NCBI GenBank assembly: GCA_033964015.1
Contig: CM066919.1
Span: 28,487,459 to 28,551,458 of the forward strand
Direction of reading: 5' to 3'
DNA length: 64,000 nucleotides
Origin: Scolanthus callimorphus
Lineage: Eukaryota > Cnidaria > Anthozoa > Actiniaria > Edwardsiidae
Notes under the pieces: model-generated
What the model was told of the DNA's origin: nothing
Seen by the model: the letters and a program-made list of their open reading frames with translations, nothing else
Database searches by the model: none
Made by a program: the position numbers and the translations under genes
Part shown: positions 38,971 to 50,813 of the stretch, one piece after another
Layout: each line of letters begins with the position of its first letter
Numbering within the stretch: the stretch's first letter is position 1

Positions 38971-41819
38971 TTAATCCTGCTTCTGTTTGGTCTTTGTTTT
39001 CATTTTTTAGGGCCAAAGAACTAACACACTTTCATAAATCTGATAAATTTAAAAACTGTAGCTTGACACCTTACCCACCGATCAAGAGTTGTTAAAGATT
39101 TCCTTACAGAACGTATTGCGAACATGACCAGAAGAAAGAAAGTTATGAACATCTCCCAGGCAAAATACGCTGGAATAAGCCCACCTAATAACCATATCCT
39201 TCTACTTAAGGCGTTTTTGGCGCGCGTTTTCTCAAATATGGCGTCCTTCAATGCACGACATTCATTCAAAACTCTCTTTTAACCAAAACAACCTGCTCAA
39301 AACATAATGGGGTCGTCTATTTTTATTTGAACTCAGCCATGAATATTTTATTGAGCTTTGAAATGAAACGTTTCATAACGACACTTAGCTTTATTTCAGT
39401 TTTATAATTAAATACGCAGGGACAAAGAAAGGGGGGGGGGGGAGATTTTAAAGATAGATCTGATATTTTCAAATATTTTCGAGCGAGGAATGGAAAATAA
39501 GTACACACCATAGGGAACTGCTGCTGGAGCTAATATAACCACAAATTCACTTTATCAATAACGTATGTACATCTTTGAATAAATGTATATGTCTATGAGA
39601 CATAATGTCTGAGAGATTGACAGTGACGCAGCCAAAAGATTGCCCAAGGAAAGGGTGGCCGATGGAGAAATCGTCCCTTTTTGCTGCTAATTTCCCCATA
39701 AATGTAGACATTTTGTCACATGTTTACTGTATTATAGTGCTCCGCCCTCCCCTCCCACACCCCTTCTTGGGTACACCCCTCATGGAGGTGTTAATTTCAG
39801 CAAGGGCATTATTAATCATTAGAAAATTAATTACGGCATATTCAGCGTACCTTATATACTATGAATGTAACTGGATGTCAAGATATGACTTTGGGAGAAT
39901 TTCCCCCAGCACGCTGGGTCGTGTGATGTGCAACGAAGAAGACTTTTCTGTTATTGCAATGATTACTCTCCATATTTTAAATGTACCTTCACCAAACATA
40001 TTTTTTCTGTGCTGATGGCATTAAAACACAATTTCCTATTGTTTACTTTAATCTGGCATGCCCGGTCTTATATCTTTGTCTACATCATCCGCATCAATGC
40101 ATACAAAGCAAATGTGCAACACTGTTACAAACAGTCTCGCATTACTTACGAAGCAAATGTACAAAACATGTTACAAATAATACTAAGTGAATGAACTGCT
40201 AAGCAGGAGGCAATTTTGATCACAAAGAGAAAAGAATCAAATGTTGTTAAGCTGTTAATGTCAGTGAGTTCTATTTTCAGGTGCATTTCACACGACATGA
40301 CAGAGAAGTTTCAAAAAGAATTTACTGTATTTGATGAAATCCGAAGTTTGGAAAGCATTTACCTGCAAAATAAGAGCATTTCTTCCTTAGAGCAATAAGA
40401 TCAGCTTTCTTTTCGACGGGACGATCCTGTGTGCGGTCCTTCTGTCCAGATGCGGAAGTTAGTAGATGTGTTACTATATGGAGATTTATTATTTCCGTTT
40501 TGTATTACTATCCTAGCTAGACAGATGGTTTTAGTGATGTCACATGTTTTAATCCGGCCACACCACTTACAAACTATTAACAAACCTTTTTTGGATAAAT
40601 TTGAAATGGGAAAAGGTTATCAAGATAAAGAATCAAGAACACCAAAAAAAAAACATCCAGACATCGCAGGAACATTAAAATTTGCATTTTTTTGGAGTGT
40701 TTTCGTTTGGTCTTCTTCACAAAAAGCTCTGTAAGTATACTAAAAGTGTCCAAGATTTTGTCACATTTATAGCTCTGGAGTGACAAGCGCGTCAACAAAA
40801 CTAAAGACGAGATGCTTTTACTGTGAATACAATTACGGATACACAAAAAAAATTCGCAAAATCACTTGGGCTTGAACAAAATATCTCACGGTCTTCAATA
40901 CATTTTGGCGGGATTTTGAGAAATGAAACAATAGCACTGTTTAGGAGGCGATGAAAGGTTTGACTATAGCTCGGATCGTCGGTCTACATTCAAAGAAGCA
41001 AGAAACACTTTACAACTGTAAACATTGCGTGATATCTTCAGGCTCAAACCCTAAGTGTCAGCAGACGAATTTGTTATGAAACTCAACTCGTAATCTCGAA
41101 GTTGGCTTTCTCAGAGCTCAGCAGATATCGCTATACCAGGTTCTATAATGCGTATGGTTAGAAACGTGGAGATAACTTTAACTACAGTCGTAACCGACAC
41201 TAAACGCTCTCATAAATGATCCCTTCTTTGACCGAGACCTAGATGGAATAAAGGCCTTAAGAATTGTTTACGAAGTTGTCCGAGAACAAAAGAACACGCA
41301 ATACTCAAGAAATCTAAGTAAACTACCGGAATGCTTCAACTGGTACACGCAGAATCCTTGATCCTTGTGAACTCCAAACGTTCCAAGGTTTAAGAATCGG
41401 TTTCACCGAACGGCGATTTGAAAGTCTAACCGATCCCCTTTCACTTACCAGCTATCGTGGACCAAAAACGAATACTTCATTGATCAAGACATCAGCTTGA
41501 GGAAGCGGACCTCTAGGGTAATTTCAAGAAGCGTAGCTCGTATTTACTGTGTAGATTAAGGAGTAACCACGCTAAAACTCAGTATGAGAATTCCGCATGA
41601 TCGAGTATGTGATTCACACAGAGTTCAGATCAGGTTACACTTTGTTTTTGTGTCTGACGTATCAGTCTCGGCTTCGGAAGGAATTCAAAGGGTTTGTGTT
41701 GATGGATTGAAAAGACGTTTGGTTGGCACGCGCACCGCAGGACGCGATGAAATTACGCGCCGGCCGGGAAAATGCGCGCGAACCGGCAAAAAGCAACGGG
41801 AGTAACGCATGGGGAAGGG
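38971..41819. other. no gene seen
   Basis: Contains a G-run at 39431-39442 and low-complexity AT stretches. A minus-strand frame at 39021-39269 has a hydrophobic segment but nothing else in its favour. Confidence 0.4.
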
Positions 41820-42040
41820 CATTCTCTTACCCATAGCTCCCCGGCTCGTCTCCTCGCGGGGGAGGCTCTGGTGACAGCCACTGACGCATGCGCGAGATTT
41901 GATACAGAGCCGTTGAGAGAAAGATCTTTCTGCGCATGCACCAACGTTCAAAACCAGCCAATCAACAAAGGTCCTCAAATGGATGTCACCAGAGCCTCCC
42001 CTGCGAGCAGACGAGCCGGGGAGCTCTGGGTACGAGAATG
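41820..42040. mobile_element. MULE-like MITE, CATTCTC family copy 1
   Basis: 221 bp with ends CATTCTC ... GAGAATG and long subterminal complementarity (CCCCGGCTCGTC; GACGAGCCGGGG; GAGGCTCTGGTGACA with its complement). The 9-bp GGGGAAGGG flanks both sides exactly (41811-41819 and 42041-42049). Copy 2 is at 56531-56743 and a scrambled copy at about 46295-46475. Confidence 0.85.
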
Positions 42041-42049
42041 GGGGAAGGG

Positions 42050-43598
42050 GGAAGTGCGCAAATCAGTGAATTTTCAATCGGCATTTGAATTTATAACACT
42101 GACATGCGCAAGATATGTAAAAGGGTGTGTTTTGCTTCATATCCACAGTACGTTCCTTGTCTGTGAGATTTTCTGAGACGGCAGGAAAAAGTCCAAAACA
42201 AAGACTGCCCAAAACTGTATGATGCCTTGTTGAATAGAGAAGCCATTTGTCTATCACTAGCAGTTCTGTCAAAGCAAGCACAGAAACACAAACTAGATTG
42301 AATTATAGAATCAAAAGAGTGCTCAGTTTATTTCAACTTGATTAAAGGGTACAAGGGTTTCAGTAGGAAATCAGATTCCATAAATAGCACAAATTCCACT
42401 GAGATGGCGGCAAACTTTGCGGTAGTATGGAAATTTGAGGCAATCCCTGAAGAAATTTGAAGGTTCTCTTAAGATTTATGTGGAATTCCAGGGCTGACAG
42501 TGCCCTGTGGTGTCTGTGGTAGACTGATTACAGTCCCTTATAGGTATGTGCCTCAAAGCATGCATAGAGCAAATACTTTCCTTATGTATTATGGAGGTTC
42601 ACCACATAAGGGAAATCCAGGAAAATCGAGGGTCAAAAACAACGACCCCTTTGGAAAATCCAGGGTGAAACCAAGGACCTCTGTGGAAATACCTTGAGGA
42701 TATTTCAAGGACATCAACAAAGACCACTGTGGAAATTCAAGGTTCTGCTATAGGGATAACAAAAATTAAATTCAACAGCCCGTCAAAAGGCACGGTCCAG
42801 TTGTGTCAATCCCAGAGATTTTCAAGCCAAACATTAATTAGCAAAGCTATTCCAAAAAGAGCTGGACCAACAAGTTCAGTTCTATCATTCAGGAAAAGAT
42901 CCCCCTAATGGAGGGGATTTACCTCCCGGTCCCTCACCCCTCTAGAATAGACAAGTTGGCGGTTAATTCCTCCAATTGATAGGAGCATCCCGAACTGTAG
43001 GCCTAGTATTACTAATTAGTGAAGATATGACCCCGAAAAGTTCAAAGATTTTACATTGGTTTGTATGGCCCGAGTTTTGCAAAGCCTTATCTTCTCAAGT
43101 TTGCAGGCTATGGTGTTACAAGTAATTGGCATATCTACTACATTTGAGCTCTTTCCAGTGATTGTGACAGCTTTTTGCCAATTCACTCCTATCAAATGGC
43201 GGTTTTAACCACCAACTGGTCTATTACCCTCACTCCACTCCACCCTGCAATAGGAGATTTTATTTTCATAACAGCTAATAAAAAGTATAATCTAAACCTT
43301 TTCACAATACAAGTAATCAGTCACCAAATCTTTATAATTTCTTTTTGAAAAAACAGTTTACAAAAGTTATTTCTCTTTATCATTAAAAACACTCTCTTTG
43401 CCGCTTGCTGCTCACTAAATCTATTCTACATTATGTTGCTTCATGGAATGAAGTCACTATATTCTCATAAAATATTCAATAGGTAATCGTTGAATCAATA
43501 AGTAGATGATGTTCCAAAAAGGCATTACTAAATCTAGCTCCAAAGGGACATGTTAGATAGTACAGAGATATCACAAAGATTATCATTCATGCTAACCT
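42050..43598. other. no gene seen
   Basis: Short imperfect repeats of GGAAAATCCAGGG/GGAAATTCAAGG type at about 42610-42755. Nothing coding. Confidence 0.4.
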
Positions 43599-43607
43599 CA
43601 AAGGAGC

Positions 43608-43872
43608 TTCCCTGCTAGCAGAGGCATCTTTTCTCTGCATTTCGCTGGCTGAGGTTCGCGTGGAAAAGGGACCTCTGCATTGGGTCGAAACTTGCTTTGT
43701 TTTGCCGCCGTCCACAACCTTGGACGGTTTGCTGACCGTTTCTTGAGCCCACTATATGCGCACGCATATCTACAGACGTTTTCCGCTGATATTATTTGAG
43801 CCCCCCAGCGGAAAACATTTGCGAACCTCAGCCAGCGAAATGCAGAGAAAAGAGGCCTCTGCTAGCAGGGAA
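43608..43872. mobile_element. 265-bp MULE-like MITE
   Basis: Terminal inverted repeats of about 54 bp beginning TTCCCTGCTAGCAGAGGC and containing TCTGCATTTCGCTGGCTGAG. The 9-bp CAAAGGAGC flanks both sides (43599-43607 and 43873-43881). An internal inner palindrome is GTTTTCCGCTG/CAGCGGAAAAC. Confidence 0.85.
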
Positions 43873-43943
43873 CAAAGGAGCTGATGTACCGTTCCCAGAA
43901 TGTACTGTTTCTCCACCATCAGAACATCTAAAATAGGCTAGAC

Positions 43944-44113
43944 TGCAGAATACCCCCTTGTGTATAGCTATACCCTAAAACAAATGCATCAAAGCACTGA
44001 GGATAACTAATTCATTATTCACATAGCCTCCTTCTAGTGTGCTTGAAAGGACTAAGTAAGCAGTTGACAAGGGTTTGGGAAGGTATAGCTGTACACAAGG
44101 GGGTATTCTGCAG
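43944..44113. mobile_element. about 170-bp TIR element adjacent to the BTB gene
   Basis: Ends CTGCAGAATACCCCCTTGTG and the complement CACAAGGGGGTATTCTGCAG; complementarity continues through TATAGCTATACC. It lies just beyond the BTB gene stop codon and probably inside its 3' UTR. No clear target duplication. Confidence 0.7.
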
Positions 44114-44138
44114 TTGCTCCCTAAAATATGTACTCCCT

Positions 44139-45494
44139 TTAAGTTTCAGAACGCTTCCTTTTGAGTAACTTCAAAACTTGATCAAACACAAGTTCTCTAA
44201 ATACCCCATGTTCCACAAGAGAAAACTCTGGGTCCGCAGAAAAGATGGCCTCATCAACTGTTTTCTTGAATCTAATCCGGAATTTGTCACAATCTATTGC
44301 ATTCTTTCCTCCATATCCACTTCTGATTTCATTAGTGTAATGGAATTTCACATGTAAAGTATAGTCCTTATGTGGCTCTATACTGATTTGTTTCTGCATG
44401 TTAATTTTAAAAGTGCAGCTCCCTTTTTGTCCAAAGCTTTTATGGTATTCACGATCAAGCTGTTCAATGAGCTCTCCTTCCTTGTAGACCATCAAATCTA
44501 AAATGCACTCAGCATTATAAAGGCCATACATCACAACTGCAGTGAGCCACAGTTGTTTGTCAGTAGTAAAAGTAATAGAATCTTCATTACCATCAAACAA
44601 AATGCTATCCTTTGCATCAAATCTGCAACATGAATAGCATTTCACACTCAACGAGCTTTCCTTCCGTTCTTCAGCTTTAAATCCTTTCAATGCTGATTTG
44701 TCAAGGTTGCGCTGGTAGCTAGCTATTTCAACAACCTCCTTCATATCCAAAACATTCTCTGTAAGAACATGTTTTACAAAGTCATTTGGTTGCATTACTG
44801 GAAATCTGACAAGTTCAATCACTTTTTTAGTCAGCACAGCTCTTACTGACCGCCGCTTCCCTTGCTCTTTCTCAATTTTATTTTCTGCCCAGCGGATCAC
44901 AACTTGAAATAGCTTTAACTCAGAAATGGCGAGACGCTCTCTTGAAAGGAATTCACACAACAAGTCTTGTGTGACACCTAAGAACGCATCAGATGACACT
45001 GCATCTTTAGTACGCAGTTCAATAGCATGCCAACAGATCTCTTGTACCTCCTCATCTCCAACTTGACGGGCTTGTGACAAGACATGGAAAGCATGTTGAG
45101 CTTCATGGCGCAGTCGATCTTTAAGATATTGAACACATTTCTGAGCCAGTAGAGGGACCATGTATTTCTGAGCAAGATATTTAACATCCATGGTATTGTG
45201 TGCTGTTAAAAACACATCGTCGCAGTACATGTAGCGTAAGAGTTCGAGTAATCCCTCTGCAGTACAGTCAGGCAGGCTGATGGTGGGATTTTTCTCTGCT
45301 AGTTTACCATAGAACATGGCCTCGAACACAGGACTACTGATCGCCAACACATATTTGTGTGCTGGGATGGTAACGGTGGAACCTTCGGAGTTCACCACCG
45401 AAAACTCGACATCGCTGAATAGTTCGTTGTTGTACATGTACTGGTTTCGTCCTCTGATTGTTCTTCGAGTTGTCTGCCAGTCTTTGGTGCTCAT
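44139..45494 (-). CDS. BTB-BACK-PHR domain protein (BTBD1/2/3/6-like)
   Basis: Single exon, 451 aa. The frame is open further upstream but the first ATG is at 45494 (MSTKDWQTTRRTIRGRNQYM, context AAAATGA). BTB/POZ domain about residues 20-120 (LFSDVEFSVV, IPAHKYVLAISSPVFEAMFY, YMYCDDVFLTAHN). BACK domain about 130-240 (AFLGVTQDLLCEFLSRE, FQVVIRWAE). A divergent PHR-type beta domain follows about 290-430 (ITFTTDKQLWLTAVVMYGLY). Proteins of this build act as substrate adaptors for Cullin-3 ubiquitin ligases; role inferred from domains. The absence of introns suggests a retrogene-type expansion, as often seen for such proteins in cnidarians. Confidence 0.85.
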   Translation of the reverse strand: MSTKDWQTTRRTIRGRNQYMYNNELFSDVEFSVVNSEGSTVTIPAHKYVLAISSPVFEAMFYGKLAEKNPTISLPDCTAEGLLELLRYMYCDDVFLTAHNTMDVKYLAQKYMVPLLAQKCVQYLKDRLRHEAQHAFHVLSQARQVGDEEVQEICWHAIELRTKDAVSSDAFLGVTQDLLCEFLSRERLAISELKLFQVVIRWAENKIEKEQGKRRSVRAVLTKKVIELVRFPVMQPNDFVKHVLTENVLDMKEVVEIASYQRNLDKSALKGFKAEERKESSLSVKCYSCCRFDAKDSILFDGNEDSITFTTDKQLWLTAVVMYGLYNAECILDLMVYKEGELIEQLDREYHKSFGQKGSCTFKINMQKQISIEPHKDYTLHVKFHYTNEIRSGYGGKNAIDCDKFRIRFKKTVDEAIFSADPEFSLVEHGVFRELVFDQVLKLLKRKRSET

Positions 45495-45599
45495 TTTGGG
45501 TAGTCTAGAGAGAGAGGGATACCTTTTTGTTTGCAATGAAATTCTCGCTTGATTAGAGGAATCGGATTCGAGTTTTTCTCGCTCGCAGTTTCACGCGCG

Positions 45600-45622
45600 C
45601 AAGGCATACTGGGATGTTGGAG
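45600..45622 (-). promoter_or_regulatory. ZNF143/Staf-like promoter motif upstream of BTB gene
   Basis: On the minus strand the sequence reads ATCCCAGTATGCCTTGCG, close to the vertebrate ZNF143/THAP11 site (core TCCCAGNATGC followed by TGCG). It is about 110-130 nt upstream of the BTB start codon, where a promoter is expected. Motif match only. Confidence 0.35.
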
Positions 45623-46280
45623 TCATCCACAGGGAGACCACCACCTAAGGATTACGCAGGATCCCATTTTACTTTTATTAAACCGGAAAGGTGAGCCCCC
45701 TGTGTAGCAATCAGCGAGCTCAAATTTTCGGCAGCAGTATAGTACAGTAGGCCTGTTAACTTTTTCAAAATCGGAGGCGGGACATTTTGACTCTTTGGGG
45801 CAATTTTTTAACTGGACCAGGCAGGATGGTATTAATATATTCCGAACATGTCCGTATCTGCCGAAATTTGCCCAAACACGGAGTACTTCTCCGAACAGTG
45901 TTTTCTAAGGGACCGACCATTTAACTCTTGAGGGGGGAGGGGGGATTTCCTGCACAGCAAAATGGTGACTAAACCCTTTTTTCTTATTGGAAAAAAAATT
46001 CTCACCGCATAACAGAGGTCAAGAGGAGATCGAGGTATCAAAAAAACCTTGCACTGACACAAAAAACAAGGTCCTGAAGGGGGGGGGGGGGGGGGGGGGG
46101 GTCCCAATCCCGTTTCCCGGCCGTTTTTTGGGCAAAATCCCGTTCCAAGTAGGTAAAATCCCGGTCCTCGGTAGGATCAATAGTTAAAATCCCAGCTCGC
46201 GAAAACTGCGATGTTGAAATTGAGAATTCTGCTTTTATGGGCACTATCTCTTGGTACTCTCAATTTATCGACACTTTTAA
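45623..46280. other. noncoding with TIR-element fragment and poly(G) run
   Basis: A fragment from about 45909 (AGGGACCGACC, then G-rich) resembles the element at 32446. A pure G-run covers about 46079-46101. Frames rich in Pro or Gly here are artefacts of that run. Confidence 0.5.
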
Positions 46281-46294
46281 AACGAATTTAATAT

Positions 46295-46475
46295 GTCTAT
46301 AAGCCGTTGAGAGAAACACCTATCTGTGCATTCTCCAATGTTCAAAATTAGCCAATCAGTGAAGGCCCTCAAATGGATTGGGAGTTCTGGGTACGAGAAT
46401 GAAGGGCTCTATATCAAATCTCATGCATGGCGTCAGTGGCTGCCACCAGAGCCAGGGAGCTCTGGGTTCAAGAAG
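46295..46475. mobile_element. scrambled CATTCTC-family MITE copy
   Basis: Two partial right halves are joined: the first (AGCCGTTGAGAGAAA to GGGTACGAGAATG, 46304-46403) matches the second half of copy 1; the next (ATATCAAATCTCATGCATGG to GGGAGCTCTGGGTTC) matches the second half of copy 2. No flanking duplication seen. Confidence 0.65.
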
Positions 46476-46782
46476 TACAAATAGAGAATAATACAGGGGC
46501 GCGCAGAGATGTGGAATTTATCTTCGAGTGTTCACATTGATATCGAACAAGTGAGAGCAACGAACAGGCGAACGAGTGAGATATCAAATGTGAACACGAG
46601 AAGATAAATTCCATATCTCCAAGCGTCCATGTATTATTCTGTTTATTATATAAACAAGAAACAATGCCATGCTGCAGGGAAGCGCCTTTTATATATTTTT
46701 TTATATTTTCACATGGCCACGAAAGAAAACATCTGATTGGCTGATATTTTCACATGTTAAAATATTGTATTTTCACATAGTA

Positions 46783-47290
46783 AGTAAGTGTAAGTAAAAG
46801 CTTTATTTATGCACGGTAGATCCTTCAGGTAGACTATAATAATTATACTCTATAGAGAAAAAATAGCAAGACTAGGAGAACCCGGTAGGTGGGCCAATCT
46901 TTGCCAGGAGCCAATGAGAAGAAACTCAGTTTTAGTCATATTAAGTGTCAACTTATTTGCGGCTAGCCATTTATTAATACCGTCGTCACTGGCAAACGTT
47001 ATACTGGTGTCATCAGCGTACATTCTCGGCTGGGAGTGCAACAAGCAGTTTGGCAGGTCATTAATATAGAGTAAAAACAACAATGGGCCAAGAATTGTTC
47101 CCTGGGGGACCCCCACTTAACAAAAGCTCGTGAAGAATTTTGACCGTTAACCTGACTACCTGAGAACGATTACCCAGGTACGAGGCAAACCACTGTAAAG
47201 TTGTGCCATGAAGGCCAAAATAACGCAACTTTGACAAAAGAATATTATGGTCAACTGTAAATGTGATTTCGATAAACACAGTTCTTCAAG
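46783..47290 (-). pseudogene. LINE reverse-transcriptase fragment, frameshifted
   Basis: Upstream part FTVDHNILLSKLRYFGLHGT ... SYLGNRSQVVRL and downstream part GVPQGTILGPLLFLLYINDL ... RMYADDTSITFA are in different frames around 47110. The YADD catalytic motif is present. The minus-strand 3' tail ends in AATAAA and a (TTAC)n-like repeat. It is both truncated and broken, so not functional. Confidence 0.8.
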
Positions 47291-48021
47291 CCTCAAAGAG
47301 AAGGTCGATGAACATTGCATTTTTTGTATATAGTCGATAAATCCTGTAGGTTTTATTTTTCATGCACGCCGCAAATGACGAAATTGTTATTATTGCGGCC
47401 CAACGGAATTTCTATGCTTAACGTCGATCTCACCGCTTACAATATAATTTTCCTTGTGCGCGCAAGCGCGCAGAAATATTTAGCGTACGAAAGAAGGGAA
47501 CTAGAAAAATACGTAATACTTCTAAAACGGTTGCCAGTAATAATTCATAATTCCAAGCTAGTTAAAAAAAAAAGAAATAAATTTGTGAGAACTACTTCAT
47601 TGAAATCAAGATTAAGAAATCTGATATAGACTGGCTTCAAGTTGTATTGTTTAGCTATTTTGAAATGGCAAACAAAAGATTGACAATAAGAGCTTTTCAT
47701 TACGAATAGTGTATTTAGAGAGGCGTTCCGAATAATTAGCGGGGTGCGAACCCCGATTAAGGTTTCGGTATTTTTGTTTTCCGGTCTCCGCTATTTCCAT
47801 GCCTGGCATACCAGCATGGCCACACGATGATTGGTCTTTGCATAGCAACAACGCAATGCCGCTGTGCAAGTTCGTGTGTTTCTACTCTAGTGTGGTTTCG
47901 ATTCAACTGCTGCTAAATCAAGTTTTAAAGCTTAATGCTAGGGATCTAAATTTCTATAATATTCCTGTCTAGCTGACTTAAAACCAAGAAATATGGCTAA
48001 ATTTAATACATATTGACTCCT
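47291..48021. other. no gene seen
   Basis: Noncoding; one 104-codon plus-strand frame lacks domain or composition support. Confidence 0.4.
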
Positions 48022-48452
48022 GATAGAACAAATTCAGCTGTGATACAATGCCGTTTATTTACGAGTGCTCCAGTCCAACCAAGAGATGTCGCAGGAAACG
48101 AAGGATTTATCGAAACTGGCTAAAGAAGAGTCATTCCTCAAGCGAACTCAAGTTGCAACTCGTTTCAATTGATTGTTCTTGTGAGTGTTGTGTCAAAGGA
48201 TTTTTATTCTTCTATAATTCTTCTTCGACTTGGGCTCGAGTTCGTGAATGTATAAGTTCGTTGCGTCTTTCTCTCTACATGATAGAACAAATTCAGCTTT
48301 GACTTGATCAATGCCGTTTACAGTATTTACGAGTGCTCGAAGAGGTTGCAGAGGAATTAAACGAAGGATTTTAGTATTGTGTTTAATCGAGACTGGCTGA
48401 AGAAGAACCATTCATCAAGCGAACGTGTGTCAAGTGATTGTTCTTGTGAGTA
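48022..48452. repeat. diverged tandem duplication, period about 259 bp
   Basis: GATAGAACAAATTCAGCT starts copy 1 (48022) and copy 2 (48281). Both then show ATGCCGTTTA, TTTACGAGTGCTC, AACGAAGGATTT, and GATTGTTCTTGTGAGT (48171 and about 48437). They differ by several indels. Copy 1 has a short basic open frame; copy 2 does not, so a gene is not supported. Confidence 0.6.
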
Positions 48453-49245
48453 AGTTTATGTTGAACTTTCGAGAGAAGCCTGACAGTCCTCTTCGAGCTT
48501 ACCACGATGAAAGGATAATATGAAGGTAATCGCAGTGTGTACAGATCCAAGGCCAATATCAATCAAAGGGCATTTTAATGGAGCAACTTTTAATACAACG
48601 CAGATGGGATTTATTTGGTAATTGAATGGACCTTGATAATAATTGCGACTTAATGTTAATGTAGAAATTTGCGAAAAAAGTCAATTTTCTGAACAATGTT
48701 CAAGTTCAAGTTTATTTCCACAAACAAATAAGCTAGAAAACTTAGATAATATTGTGCTGAATCCATGTGATTCAAACCATCCAAATACAGTTTTTTGTGC
48801 AGATTTGTTGGGGGCAACTGTTATAAGGAGGCACTTAATAATACCTACAGGTACACTAAATTTTGGTAGGCATTAACTAACCATCCTCACATAACCATAG
48901 TTTTCTCAAAACATAAAATGTCAATCCCATCTGATAAGGGTCCACCTCGATTAAGAGCCTCGTAAGAGTTGCCCCCATGAATCACTTTCAGAACTAGTTT
49001 TTCAATGAGAAACAAATGGTGAACAAATACATTAAACTGTATTAGATGAACAGTTTGAATCTTCCCTGCTAACAGGTCTCTCACGTGGCGAGAAACATGA
49101 CAGATCCCTGTTAGCAGAAACAAAGCTTTAAAAAAAAAGATTAAAGAAAACCAGCTTTGTTGTTAGTGAATTTGTAGGACGTTTCGATGGCAATGTCCAC
49201 TTCGGTCACCGTAACATGATGCACCTCAAGAAGCTAGCAGCAAAA
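48453..49245. other. no gene seen
   Basis: Noncoding; no repeats noticed. Confidence 0.4.
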
Positions 49246-49501
49246 TGGGCAATTCCAGAAAATAAAGGTACCCTCCCCACAGGCAGCACTAGTTTTTGAC
49301 CCCCCCCCCCCCCCATCCCCCATGCATCCAGAATTTCCAAATGGTTTACTCCCCATGCATATAGAATTCCGGGCAGGTTAAAGAAATCCAGCTTCGAAAA
49401 CCCCCCCTTGCAATCAGAATTCCAAGCTCTTAAACCCTCCCATCCCATCGGAATTTCCAAATGCCGCTCGTGAGGGTACCGTTATTTTCTGGAATTGCCC
49501 A
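49246..49501. mobile_element. 256-bp TIR element
   Basis: Ends TGGGCAATTCCAGAAAATAA and TTATTTTCTGGAATTGCCCA; complementarity continues to GGTACCCTC. The interior has a C-run (about 49302-49314) and degenerate repeats of CAGAATTTCCAAATG type. No clear target duplication. Confidence 0.75.
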
Positions 49502-50812
49502 ATGGTGAATTTTAGACCGTTGCACAGTATTCAAACCATCTGGCTTCCTCATAAACATCCATGCATTGAAATTCCGGATCGGAGAAGGGGCACTTATTCA
49601 AAATCACGATTTAACCAACCTCATACTTTCAAAATGAAATTTATTATTATTTTGTTGGTAAATATAGCTAGGAAACTTGCATAATGACTGTACAAAATGT
49701 GATAAACATTTGATTCCACGATTTGATACAAATACAGTACCGGTACATTGTCATACACCATGTGTTTCTCATTTATGTTTTGGGTAGTGCATATGGGGTG
49801 TTAGAGGGGTGCTTATTCAAAGGTGTGGCTTATTTGTTTCTCATTTACGTTTTGGGAGGTGGGTGTTAGAGGGGGCGCTTATTCAGTGCGCACAGGTAGG
49901 CTATACAGGCTTACCTTCTGACAGATCAAGCTAGCTGCACACAAACTTGCACAACAAACTAAATAATCATGACCATCCACAATAAGACAACATGAGAAAA
50001 CATTTTATTATGCTTTATTTTATCAGGTGCAAAGTGGGTCTAGTATGTTATACTTTAATCAAGCTAGCCTAAGATTTTTACAATCCCGCTACAGTCGAAC
50101 CCCCTGGTTTAACGATACACCATCGGGGGCAGAAAAATGACAAATCGGGAATTGTTAGATAAAGAAGTTTTTCCATACAATTTGCTATAATCACGTAGAC
50201 ATCGTAAAACCGGGAGTATCTTTAGATCGAAGCAATTATTTTCCGATACAGCCACTTTTACTTTCACCCCGCTAAACGCCTCCCAGGCGTCTTGTTGACA
50301 TATCTTCTGTGCTGGGACAAAAGGTCTGTTCATAATTACATGACTTTTCACCAAAAAGAGAAGAATTCCCTTTGGAATAGCTGTCACTTATTTACCTAAT
50401 AATAATGATGAGCAAAGAAATGCCATTCAAATGTCATAGAAAAGAAATGAATGTATTGGCGATACCAGCGATACCTATAATAATGCTAGGGCTTTCTGAT
50501 TGGCTTTTGTAAAGAAAGGGCTATTAGTTTTTGGAGCAGTGTTTCCTATTGTTTTTTATGACTCAAATTTCTTTGACGAAATTTTCTTTGTCATGCGCGT
50601 AATGCATCATATGCAATTTGCCCATTCATTCTCATTTAACAAAGCAGTGCACAGGCAGCCCAAGCTTACAATCTGTGTATTAAATATGTGGGAACTGTAA
50701 GAATGAATTTTATATCATTAATCTGAGAAAATAGAGATATTTATATCACTTACCTTCATTTGAATCTTTCTTCCTTCCCTTTATGCCACTTTGGGTTGAA
50801 ATAGTGACATTT
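49502..50812. other. no gene seen
   Basis: Noncoding; a near-duplicate phrase GTTTCTCATTTATGTTTTGG / GTTTCTCATTTACGTTTTGG about 80 bases apart (49761 and 49837) is a small local duplication. Confidence 0.4.
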
Positions 50813-50813
50813 T

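Noticed and set aside
39021..39269. Minus-strand 82-codon frame with a hydrophobic segment
   Set aside because: AT-rich composition gives hydrophobic codons by chance; no splice context or similarity.
45987..46244. Gly- and Pro-rich frames on both strands
   Set aside because: Produced by the poly(G) run at about 46079-46101.
47315..47629. 104-codon plus-strand frame
   Set aside because: No domain, no codon-usage support, and adjacent to a decayed LINE.
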